Of a DNA stretch of 64,000 nucleotides, positions 1-7,088 are shown piece after piece. The DNA is from Sulfurimonas sp. (lineage in GTDB: Bacteria; Campylobacterota; Campylobacteria; Campylobacterales; Sulfurimonadaceae), in the NCBI RefSeq assembly GCF_026991475.1, contig NZ_JALXBK010000094.1, positions 1 to 64,000 of the forward strand, written 5' to 3'. The translations under genes were made by a program, and so were the position numbers. The first letter of the stretch is position 1, and every line of letters starts with the position of its first letter. The notes beneath the pieces were generated by a model, which worked only from the letters and a program-made list of their open reading frames with translations, did no database searches and was not told where the DNA came from.

Positions 1-343
1 CACGTATAAACTGCTCTGTTTGGTCAAGCATGTCATTTACACCCCATGCAACTGCCTGCATCGTATGTGTCTCATCTATATCTGTAATACGGTGAGAGAG
101 CTCTCCTCGTCCTGCTTTAATGAGCACGTCACGCACTTGACGAATAAGAGCATCATTAAAAATCTTGTCGCAAACATCATCTGCTTGTAACAGTGTTAGA
201 AGTAGTGTTGCAATGGTACCTACAAATACCAATCCTGCTGCAATGTATTCTCCTTCATACCCAAAGTAGATAATAATAGCTAAGAGTAGTGCATAAAGCC
301 CACTATGCTGTTTAGTGCTGTAAATTGAAGACAAAATCGTCAT
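1..343 (-). CDS. Methyl-accepting chemotaxis transducer, CetA-like (partial, runs off left edge)
   Basis: Not in the ORF track because it leaves the window. Read on the minus strand from the ATG at 343, it encodes MTILSSIYSTKQ, two closely spaced hydrophobic segments (about residues 15-30 and 35-55) with almost no periplasmic loop, then a HAMP-like stretch (VRDVLIKAGRGELSHRI). A GGGAGAG Shine-Dalgarno sits just upstream. The start lies inside the end of the PAS gene, a 32-nt overlap in another frame, so the two are probably translationally coupled. A membrane transducer without its own sensor domain next to a lone PAS protein is the arrangement of the Campylobacter CetA/CetB energy-taxis pair. 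The signalling domain is outside the window, so the family call is inferred. Confidence 0.72.
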   Translation of the reverse strand, partial: MTILSSIYSTKQHSGLYALLLAIIIYFGYEGEYIAAGLVFVGTIATLLLTLLQADDVCDKIFNDALIRQVRDVLIKAGRGELSHRITDIDETHTMQAVAWGVNDMLDQTEQFIR

Positions 344-821
344 AACTCTCTCCCTTCTCTTTTAGTATAGTATTGAGTAATTTTTCAGAAGCTTCCATTC
401 CACCACTCTGCTCTACTGCAAAAAGCTGCTTATAGAGTTCAGGAATAACCTGCATTGATTTTGCAGAGGGTTTTCGTCTGACTGAGTGCAAGTCGATGAC
501 ATTGCCATTTTTATCAAGCGTGACCGTCACATTGGCAAGTACCCAGTAAAAAGAGCCATCTTTACACATATTTTTTACATAGGCAAATATCTCCCCTTTT
601 GCCTTTACTCTATCCCATAGATATTTGAAGATTATTTTTGGCATGTCAGGATGTCTTAAAATCGAGTGGGGTTTTCCAAGCAGTTCCGATTCAGAATATC
701 CCGATATTTTTATAAAGATTTTATTCCCATAAATTATGCGTCCGTTTGCATCAGTTTTCGAGACAATGAACTCATCTGCCGAAAGCTGTTTTTCGTTGTT
801 ATTTGGTGCTATTTTAGCCAG
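312..821 (-). CDS. PAS-domain energy-taxis sensor, CetB-like, probable CTG start
   Basis: The ORF track starts this gene at an internal Met (644), but the PAS domain clearly begins earlier. The frame reads back through IVSKTDANGRIIYGN, SGYSESELLGKPHSILRHPDMP to a CTG at 821, preceded at once by an in-frame TAA. No ATG, GTG or TTG lies between that stop and the internal Met. An AGGAG sits 7 nt before the CTG, so CTG is the best start, giving 169 residues. The single PAS domain (about 15-125) with its RHPDMP motif is typical of the Aer/CetB group, which binds FAD and senses redox or energy state in the cytoplasm. FAD binding here is inference. It partners the overlapping downstream transducer. 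Confidence 0.8.
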   Translation of the reverse strand: MAKIAPNNNEKQLSADEFIVSKTDANGRIIYGNKIFIKISGYSESELLGKPHSILRHPDMPKIIFKYLWDRVKAKGEIFAYVKNMCKDGSFYWVLANVTVTLDKNGNVIDLHSVRRKPSAKSMQVIPELYKQLFAVEQSGGMEASEKLLNTILKEKGESYDDFVFNLQH

Positions 822-943
822 TTATACTCCTACATGTTTATTACAAAATATAATAATATTAGTCCTAAAAGTCTAAAAGATAGTTTAAAATTTTACCAAA
901 CTTTTAAATAATTTGATTTTTTTGTGATAGCTATCTATTTTGA

Positions 944-949
944 TACAAT
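944..949 (+). promoter_or_regulatory. -10 box (TACAAT), predicted leaderless start
   Basis: TACAAT ends 6 nt before the ATG at 956. Transcription would begin at or next to the start codon. No Shine-Dalgarno is visible. Confidence 0.5.
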
Positions 950-955
950 ACATAT

Positions 956-1603
956 ATGAAAATACTATTATTAGAAGATGACACGGCACTCGCAAGCATT
1001 TTAGTGGACTACTTAGAAGATGAATATGAAGTCACACAAACATACAGCATGAAACAAGCACTGCGTTTAAGCGAAGAGGAAAATTTTGATCTCTACATTT
1101 TTGACATCAATGTTCCTGATGGAGACGGCATTTCACTTTTAAAAGAACTGCGTGATTTTCAAAATGAAACACCTGCCATATTTATCACTGCGTTTGAGAG
1201 TACCAAGTACCTCAAATCTGCTTTTGAATCAGGTGCAAATGACTTTATACGAAAACCTTTTGACCTTGAAGAACTTACCCAGCGCATTGAGAACATCAAA
1301 CGCCACTTTGGACTTGAAGGAGTTCTCAAAATAACCCCAACACTGGAATTTGATGTTAAAACACATACCATTTTTGATGCTCACAAGAGAGTGCGTCTCA
1401 CACATAAAGAGAGTGAATGCCTGCACTACTTCTACAAAAATCGCCATCGTGTTGTTAGCTCCGATGAGTTGCTACAAAATTTTTGGGAGTTTGATGAGAT
1501 GCCAGGAGATGATGCCATCCGTACTATTGTAAAAAATCTTCGTAAACATATAGGAAAAGAGCATATTGTAAACATTCGGGGAGAGGGGTATAAGTTTGAA
1601 TGA
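956..1603 (+). CDS. OmpR-family response regulator
   Basis: A 215-residue regulator. The receiver domain (about 1-115) has the acidic pair near residue 8, the phospho-acceptor Asp50 in FDINVPDGDG, and the conserved Lys in FIRKPFDL. A winged-helix DNA-binding domain follows (about 125-215, ending RGEGYKFE). It overlaps the next kinase gene by 8 nt, so the pair forms one two-component system. The start is the first ATG after a TACAAT box and probably heads a leaderless mRNA. The stimulus and targets cannot be read from sequence. Two AAACGCAG-family octamers lie in it, at 1061 and 1188. Confidence 0.9.
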   Translation: MKILLLEDDTALASILVDYLEDEYEVTQTYSMKQALRLSEEENFDLYIFDINVPDGDGISLLKELRDFQNETPAIFITAFESTKYLKSAFESGANDFIRKPFDLEELTQRIENIKRHFGLEGVLKITPTLEFDVKTHTIFDAHKRVRLTHKESECLHYFYKNRHRVVSSDELLQNFWEFDEMPGDDAIRTIVKNLRKHIGKEHIVNIRGEGYKFE

Positions 1604-2711
1604 GTTAGAAAAGAGATCATTTTACTCATTTTTAGCGCTTTATCTAAGCTCTTCTGCTATATTTATTCTATTGCTTGGTTACTGGTACTACGATGCGCAA
1701 AAAAATGCACTTGAGAGTGAAACCTACTACAAACTCGAACACCTTGCTGATAAACTTGCAGGAAGCATTATCAATGCGCAGATGAAAGGAACTGTCCTTC
1801 AATTACCAGAGCAAAAAGGCTTTGAGTACAGTCTCATTCCTACACAAGATCGCGCAAATTACCATGTCGGTTACTTTGAAAAAGATGCTCAAAAGGTCTT
1901 AGTATCTGCTGCGCCCCAAGAACATCTTAACATCGAGTACGTTGTAGTACGCACTAACACCTACTTTACGAAGCTGCATAAACTCCAAACGCAGGTACTT
2001 ACTGTAATGGGCATCAGTTTTGTGCTTATCGTACTTATCTCCTTTTTTCTCGCCAAACTCTTTATGAAACCACTGCATAACAGAATGAGTCAAATAGAGG
2101 GCTTCATTCAAGATGTCTCACATGAGCTTAACACCCCAATAACGGCGCTAAAAATGAGTGCGAGCAGAGCAATAAAAAAAGAGGTTTATGATAAAAAAAT
2201 ACTCACCAATATCTCTATAAGTACCAAACAGCTTGAAAGCATCTACAAATCACTCACCTTTTTAAACTTCAAGCAAAAAATGCAGGAGAGTGAACAGGTA
2301 AACCTAAAAGTAATACTAGAGAAAAATATCAGTTACTACGAAGAGCTCACCAACGCGAAACATATAGAGATAAAAAGTTCACTTGAAGATGTAACATTTA
2401 ACATCATCCCTGCGCGTGCCGAGCTGCTCTTTTCCAACCTCATCTCAAACGCCATTAAATACTCCATGCCAAACACAACCATAAGCATAACACTCACACC
2501 GGAGTATTTCACTATAAAAGATGAGGGAGTTGGCATATCAAAAGAGAAACTCGAAGCTATATTTGAACTCTACAAACGAGAATCTGATATTGCAGGAGGC
2601 TTTGGAGTGGGGCTAAACATTGTCAAACAAATTTGCGATGCGTACAACATCAAAGTAACTGTAAGCTCCGAACTTGAAAAGGGAAGTGAGTTTACACTCT
2701 TCTTCCCTTAA
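1596..2711 (+). CDS. Membrane sensor histidine kinase
   Basis: A 371-residue kinase with membrane segments at about 12-30 and 134-155 around a periplasmic loop of about 100 residues. There is no obvious HAMP domain. The phospho-accepting His176 lies in DVSHELNTPITALK. The ATPase domain shows LISNAIKYS (N box), DEGVGI (G1) and GFGVGLNIVK (G2). It phosphorylates the regulator encoded just upstream, with which it overlaps by 8 nt. The loop matches no sensor fold I recognise, so the signal is unknown. It ends 2 nt before the converging racemase gene with no obvious terminator between them. Confidence 0.9.
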   Translation: MNELEKRSFYSFLALYLSSSAIFILLLGYWYYDAQKNALESETYYKLEHLADKLAGSIINAQMKGTVLQLPEQKGFEYSLIPTQDRANYHVGYFEKDAQKVLVSAAPQEHLNIEYVVVRTNTYFTKLHKLQTQVLTVMGISFVLIVLISFFLAKLFMKPLHNRMSQIEGFIQDVSHELNTPITALKMSASRAIKKEVYDKKILTNISISTKQLESIYKSLTFLNFKQKMQESEQVNLKVILEKNISYYEELTNAKHIEIKSSLEDVTFNIIPARAELLFSNLISNAIKYSMPNTTISITLTPEYFTIKDEGVGISKEKLEAIFELYKRESDIAGGFGVGLNIVKQICDAYNIKVTVSSELEKGSEFTLFFP

Positions 2712-2713
2712 GC

Positions 2714-3793
2714 TCATAGCAGTTCAAGCACCTGACTTTTAAATTTTTTGTGTATAAACGGTGAAGTCATGGCAGAAAGCAATGCAGAATAATTTGGAGA
2801 AAAAGTAACTGTGTCTCCTACTTTAAGTCCACTTTGTTTAGCATCTAAAATCATATGATCACTACTACCACCCAAAATATCAACATCAATTTGGGGTGTT
2901 AATCCATCAATAGCAACATCTTCTCGACCAAGTCCAAGAATAACACGGGGGATTATTCCTCTATCTTCAAAGTGTGGTATTTCGCCAAAGGCATTCAGTG
3001 CCATCTCTCCATTTGGTAAAGAAGGTTTTCGTTTTGCCTCTATCACTTCTGCCACAATTTTAAAAGCATCTTGATAAAGACCCTCTATTTTATGTCTATA
3101 AAGAGTTTCAACTCCTAAAAAAATGGATTCGCCCAGTCGCACATTATTCACTCTTCCTGGACGGCCATTTTCCTGAAGCCAGATAAAGTTAGCAGAATTT
3201 CCACCTGAAATTATTGAGAGTTTAATACTAAATTGCTGTTCAATCATATCAGCTAGAAGCGAGAGATGGTTCATTTTTTCCTGATTGGGCTTTATACCAC
3301 CAAAGCAAGCAAAGTTTGCACCAATACCAATCAGTTCGATGTTAGGAAGTCGAAGAATTTTTTCTACATTGTCGTGAAGGTGTTCAGGGAGAATCCCTTC
3401 TCTTCTATCGCCCATCTCCACCATAAGAATGACTTGATGCTTTTTTTTCTGTTTGATTGCTTCCTTGTTCAAGGCTTTTATAACTACAAACTCTGTATTA
3501 AGAGAGATATCTACATAACGAACTACCCGTTTGACATCCGAGAGAAAAGGAGTGCGAATCAGACAAAAAGTTGCATCGACTCCAGCTTTTTTCATACGAA
3601 TAATATCCTCGATACGTGAATCACCGAGCAGGCTGATACCAGCATCTACAAGTGTCTGTGCAATATGGGCTTCCCCAAGATTCACTTTATCGATCCCCAT
3701 CACTTCAATACCAACTTCTCCCCACATCTCTTTGATGCGAGATGCATTGTGAGCAATTTTGTTTAAATCTATTTCAATATAAGGTGTTCTCAC
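2714..3793 (-). CDS. PLP-dependent amino-acid racemase, alanine/ornithine racemase-like
   Basis: A 359-residue fold-III PLP enzyme of the alanine racemase N-terminal superfamily. Lys36 in MGIDKVNLGEAHIAQ occupies the PLP-lysine position and resembles the VTKxxxGxxxIA motif of ornithine-racemase-like proteins more than the KANAYGHG motif of Alr. Other landmarks are GDSRIEDI, VEMGDRREGI and SGGNSANF. It is the last gene of the argB-arginine kinase operon and overlaps the DUF1611 gene by 1 nt, so the two are coupled. I infer that it racemises an amino acid or N-acyl amino acid handled by that partner. Glutamate, N-acetylglutamate, ornithine and arginine are candidates; the sequence alone does not decide. 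Confidence 0.75.
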   Translation of the reverse strand: MRTPYIEIDLNKIAHNASRIKEMWGEVGIEVMGIDKVNLGEAHIAQTLVDAGISLLGDSRIEDIIRMKKAGVDATFCLIRTPFLSDVKRVVRYVDISLNTEFVVIKALNKEAIKQKKKHQVILMVEMGDRREGILPEHLHDNVEKILRLPNIELIGIGANFACFGGIKPNQEKMNHLSLLADMIEQQFSIKLSIISGGNSANFIWLQENGRPGRVNNVRLGESIFLGVETLYRHKIEGLYQDAFKIVAEVIEAKRKPSLPNGEMALNAFGEIPHFEDRGIIPRVILGLGREDVAIDGLTPQIDVDILGGSSDHMILDAKQSGLKVGDTVTFSPNYSALLSAMTSPFIHKKFKSQVLELL

Positions 3794-4869
3794 TATTTCT
3801 TTTTCTTCAAAAGTTCAGGAAATTGTCTCTCAATAGCATCTATGATGCATTTAGTATCTCGCTTAAGAACATCTGTTACCGCTCTTTTGTAGCTTTTTTT
3901 ATACTCCTCAATTGTCTTATCAATCATAGCATTATCCATATCTTCATGATTTAAAGTAATTGCTATTACTGGTGCATTAGTAAACATCTCATTGAGTTTA
4001 ATAGCATCTTCAAGTTTTGGTATTGGAAAATCTGGATAATCACCCATTATTTTACGCATTGGTGCATGTTGTAAAATAACGCCATTTGCCTGTGAACCAC
4101 GACTGATGGCACATGAACTTAGATAAGCTGGATGTGTCAAAGCACCCTGCCCTTCAATAATGAAAATATCGGATTGCTCTGCATCCCAAGCACGAAGTAT
4201 CTCCCCTTCGACAACGCCAGCAGCAAAATGTCCTGCTATTGCATCCATAGGTGCTCCGTATTTAGCTCCTTGCATAAGACCTGTTTGCCCTGTTGAAATC
4301 ATCACTGCTTTATAACCTACATTTATAAGAGCTTTTGTTACAATAGTTGCTGTAGTTCGTTTACCAATGGCACCGTCTGTTCCAAGTACAGCTATTCGAG
4401 GTGCAGTTACTTTGAGAATTTCTCCTGTAAAAACACGACGCAAATTTTTTCCCTCATATTTTCTTACATCTGTAACAGTTACACCATGTTGCTTAGCCTT
4501 TTTCATAAATGCCTTATCATCACTTAAAAAATGGTGCATACCACTTACAATGCTCAATCCTTTGCTCATCGCCTGTTCCATCAGAGTAATATCACCCTCA
4601 GAAAAATCACCAGTTAATGGTGCAATACCATAAATAAATGTTTGTGGTTTTTTTGAGAGAGAATTTAGAGCATCATCTAAATTTTTAAAAATCATAATAC
4701 CATTTGCAATGCCATCCAACACTTCACCCGCATCTTGTCCAGCAAATTGGCTATCTATAACACCAACTATTTCATATCGTTCAGAGTGACGGACAAGCCC
4801 ATTGGCTGTCTTTCCGTCCATCTGAGTAAAAAATCCTTCACTATACACAACTGCTGTTGCTTTTTTCAT
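3793..4869 (-). CDS. DUF1611 / DgcN-like protein
   Basis: A 358-residue member of the DUF1611 family. It has an N-terminal Rossmann-like domain (about 1-155, with VVGVIDS and FIYGIAP) and a P-loop domain with a Walker-A-like GTDGAIGKRT at 163-172 and IIEGQGALTHPA near 237-248. To my knowledge characterised relatives include DgcN, a D-glutamate N-acetyltransferase that works with a racemase, DgcA, in D-glutamate catabolism. Here it lies 37 nt after the arginine kinase gene and is coupled to a PLP racemase rather than a DgcA-type epimerase. Function in this organism is inferred. Acetylation of a D-amino acid feeding N-acetylglutamate to ArgB is a testable idea. Confidence 0.75.
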   Translation of the reverse strand: MKKATAVVYSEGFFTQMDGKTANGLVRHSERYEIVGVIDSQFAGQDAGEVLDGIANGIMIFKNLDDALNSLSKKPQTFIYGIAPLTGDFSEGDITLMEQAMSKGLSIVSGMHHFLSDDKAFMKKAKQHGVTVTDVRKYEGKNLRRVFTGEILKVTAPRIAVLGTDGAIGKRTTATIVTKALINVGYKAVMISTGQTGLMQGAKYGAPMDAIAGHFAAGVVEGEILRAWDAEQSDIFIIEGQGALTHPAYLSSCAISRGSQANGVILQHAPMRKIMGDYPDFPIPKLEDAIKLNEMFTNAPVIAITLNHEDMDNAMIDKTIEEYKKSYKRAVTDVLKRDTKCIIDAIERQFPELLKKKK

Positions 4870-4906
4870 TCTTATCCTTAAGATTTATATATCTTCTTCT
4901 TGAATC

Positions 4907-5941
4907 TTATTTTCTAAGTTCTTTCTCTTTTGCTATCAATGCAACGACACCATCATGCATATCTTGAACAGCTTGAACTTCTGTTATACCTAAGCGTCTA
5001 CGATTGCTAATGTCATAAACTCCACCCTCACTTTCACTGTGTTCACCATTAATTCCACGGATTTGAAGATGGTACTTGTCTGTAATAGCTTTAAATCTGT
5101 CCATATCTTCTGCAAGTTTTGGCAAGGCGATGTGAACACTAGCTCTCATGGCAGTTCCTAAATTCGTTGGACAACTTGTAATGTAACCTATATGCTCACT
5201 ATATGAAAAAGGTACTTTAGTTTCAATACTTTTAATTGCATTTACAAGACGAGTAAAGACCTCTTTTATATCTCCACCCTGTTGCATGGAGATAATACGA
5301 AGCTGATCCTCTTCATTGACCCAAACTAAAAATGTTTTATCATTATTGTGATAAATTCCACGACCAGCAGGCCAATCACGATTGAGTCCAGCAGCATCTA
5401 AAAAGCGATCTCCCTCTTTAAATAAAAAGTGATCTTTGATGAGTGAATCTTGCACCTCTTTTGACATCCCAAGAAGAGGATAATACTCTCCTTTAAGTTC
5501 ACCATCAAGTCTCTTAAGACCAGCAACAACACTTGATTCTACATGATCACGCTGCTCTTTTGATATAGCAGGGCCAAGAGGCATATTGTCCATATTTCTT
5601 CCAACACGAATACGAGTAGATAAAATAAACTCATTATCAGGGTCAGGATTTGGAGCATTCAAATCATCTGGGTTAAGATTGCTTTTATGAGAATCAGTTT
5701 TAGCAAATCCATGATACTCTTCAATAATAGGATCAAAAAGTTTGTCAAAAACATCATAAGACTCTTTGTCACCTGCATAGACACCTATGCCACTATCAAT
5801 ATTTTTCACACCTGAATTAATAGCTTGTTCAAGCGTAAAACCATTAGAAGTTTTTTTATTTTTAAGTGCTTCAAACACCTCAGGTGTTAGATATTTGCAA
5901 AGAAGAGATTTGCAATCTTTTGGAAAATTTGGGTAGTTCAT
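4907..5941 (-). CDS. Arginine kinase (ATP:guanidino phosphotransferase), full length
   Basis: A 344-residue phosphagen kinase catalysing ATP + L-arginine to ADP + phosphoarginine. All landmarks of animal-type arginine kinases are present: the N-terminal helical domain with the specificity loop DSGIGVY (49-55, including the Tyr typical of arginine enzymes), STRIRVGRN (108-116), NEEDQLRIISMQ (209-220), reactive Cys257 in CPTNLGT, and the flexible-loop Glu303 in GEHSESEGG. This is not the short bacterial McsB type, which lacks the N-terminal domain. Phosphagen kinases are rare in bacteria; a few, including one from Sulfurovum, are known. It starts at the stop of the 73-residue gene (TAATG) in an operon led by argB. 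A role as an energy or phosphate buffer is inferred. Confidence 0.93.
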   Translation of the reverse strand: MNYPNFPKDCKSLLCKYLTPEVFEALKNKKTSNGFTLEQAINSGVKNIDSGIGVYAGDKESYDVFDKLFDPIIEEYHGFAKTDSHKSNLNPDDLNAPNPDPDNEFILSTRIRVGRNMDNMPLGPAISKEQRDHVESSVVAGLKRLDGELKGEYYPLLGMSKEVQDSLIKDHFLFKEGDRFLDAAGLNRDWPAGRGIYHNNDKTFLVWVNEEDQLRIISMQQGGDIKEVFTRLVNAIKSIETKVPFSYSEHIGYITSCPTNLGTAMRASVHIALPKLAEDMDRFKAITDKYHLQIRGINGEHSESEGGVYDISNRRRLGITEVQAVQDMHDGVVALIAKEKELRK

Positions 5942-6162
5942 TATATATCCTTTTTAGTAAAATTGAGCATCAAGTTGTTTTGTAACACTTGAGTAGTATT
6001 TATATTCCAACGCTCTATGCAGTAGCTTGAAAAATCCTCATATCCTTGCTTATAAAGCTCCATCTCTTGAATTACTTCAAAAGCCTTATAAAGCTTTTGC
6101 AAGTTTTGCATCTCATCAGAAATGATAGCTTCGCATTGCTGTAAAAGTACAGTTTGACTCAT
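5941..6162 (-). CDS. Small hypothetical protein between argB and arginine kinase
   Basis: A 73-residue protein I do not recognise. It is mostly helical and soluble (QQCEAIISDEMQNLQKLYKAFEVIQEMELYKQGYEDF) with no signal or membrane segment and two cysteines. It overlaps argB by 4 nt (ATGA) and touches the arginine kinase start by 1 nt, so all three are tightly coupled in translation. This supports it as a real gene and hints at a role with one of the two enzymes, such as a small partner or regulator. No function can be assigned. Confidence 0.7.
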   Translation of the reverse strand: MSQTVLLQQCEAIISDEMQNLQKLYKAFEVIQEMELYKQGYEDFSSYCIERWNINTTQVLQNNLMLNFTKKDI

Positions 6163-7010
6163 GATTTTATCACCGTTCCAACCCCCTCACTTGTAAAGAT
6201 TTCAAGTAACAATGCATGCTCAATTCGCCCATCAATTATGTGAGCTTTCATGACACCACCATTAACGGCATCAAGGCAAGCATCTACCTTTGGGATCATA
6301 CCTCCATCTATAACGCCATTAGCTTTGAGAGTCTTGATTTGTTCTTCATTTAGTGTATGAATAATCTCTTTTTTATTGTTCATTACACCTGGCGTGTCTG
6401 TCATAAAAATAATTTTTCGTGCCTTAAGACTAGCAGCAATATGACCTGCAGCGATATCTGCATTTATATTAAATCCAGGATGTCCATTTTGATTTGATGA
6501 TGCTACAGGTGCTATGACAGGAATAAATTTTTCAGCTATTAAATTATTAATCACTTGAGGGTCTACTTTTGTCAGTTCTCCTACGTAGCCATATTTTTGC
6601 ATATCTATCGGTTTGGCTTCAAGCATTGAAGCATCTTTACCACTTATACCTATAGCCTTTGCACCATATTCATTCAGCAAAGCAGTAATCTCTTTGTTAA
6701 TACTTCCAGAGAGAACCATTTCAACTACTTCCATCACCTTTTCATCTGTTACACGCAGTCCATCTATAAAATGAGAGCCGATTTTAAGACGCTCTAACAT
6801 ATCTCCAATAGCTCTACCACCACCATGTATAATAACAGGCTTAATACCCACCAAATACATCAGCACAATATCTCTTGCGAACTTTTCTTTAAGTTCGGGA
6901 GTTATCTGCGCTGAACCACCATACTTAATGACAAATATTTGATTTGCATAGCGTTTTATGTATGGCAAAGCATCAAGCAATACTCTTACTTGGTTAATTT
7001 TTTGTTTCAT
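6159..7010 (-). CDS. argB: Acetylglutamate kinase
   Basis: A 283-residue enzyme of the amino-acid kinase family that phosphorylates N-acetyl-L-glutamate in the second step of arginine synthesis in the cytoplasm. Motifs are FVIKYGGSAQ near the N-terminus, IIHGGGRAIGDML for substrate binding, and FNINADIAAGHIAASLKA near the nucleotide site. The N-terminal extension (INQVRVLLDALPYIKRY) is the helix found in arginine-inhibited ArgB enzymes, which suggests feedback control. It is the first gene of the operon running to the racemase. A TATAAT at 7049-7054 gives a leader of about 32 nt. No other arginine biosynthesis gene lies in the window. Confidence 0.95.
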   Translation of the reverse strand: MKQKINQVRVLLDALPYIKRYANQIFVIKYGGSAQITPELKEKFARDIVLMYLVGIKPVIIHGGGRAIGDMLERLKIGSHFIDGLRVTDEKVMEVVEMVLSGSINKEITALLNEYGAKAIGISGKDASMLEAKPIDMQKYGYVGELTKVDPQVINNLIAEKFIPVIAPVASSNQNGHPGFNINADIAAGHIAASLKARKIIFMTDTPGVMNNKKEIIHTLNEEQIKTLKANGVIDGGMIPKVDACLDAVNGGVMKAHIIDGRIEHALLLEIFTSEGVGTVIKS

Positions 7011-7048
7011 ATATATTCTTTAAATAGTAAAATCTTTTCAGTTGTTTA

Positions 7049-7054
7049 ATTATA
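7049..7054 (-). promoter_or_regulatory. -10 box (TATAAT) for the argB-arginine kinase operon
   Basis: TATAAT on the minus strand lies about 40 nt upstream of the argB ATG and is the only clear -10 box ahead of the five-gene operon. No ArgR box is obvious. Confidence 0.55.
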
Positions 7055-7088
7055 GTTGATAAAAATGTAAGAGTTGTGAAATGTAGTT

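Noticed and set aside
666-911. ORF of 81 residues on the plus strand
   Set aside because: It is the antisense of the upstream part of the PAS gene and has no ribosome-binding site or recognisable protein.
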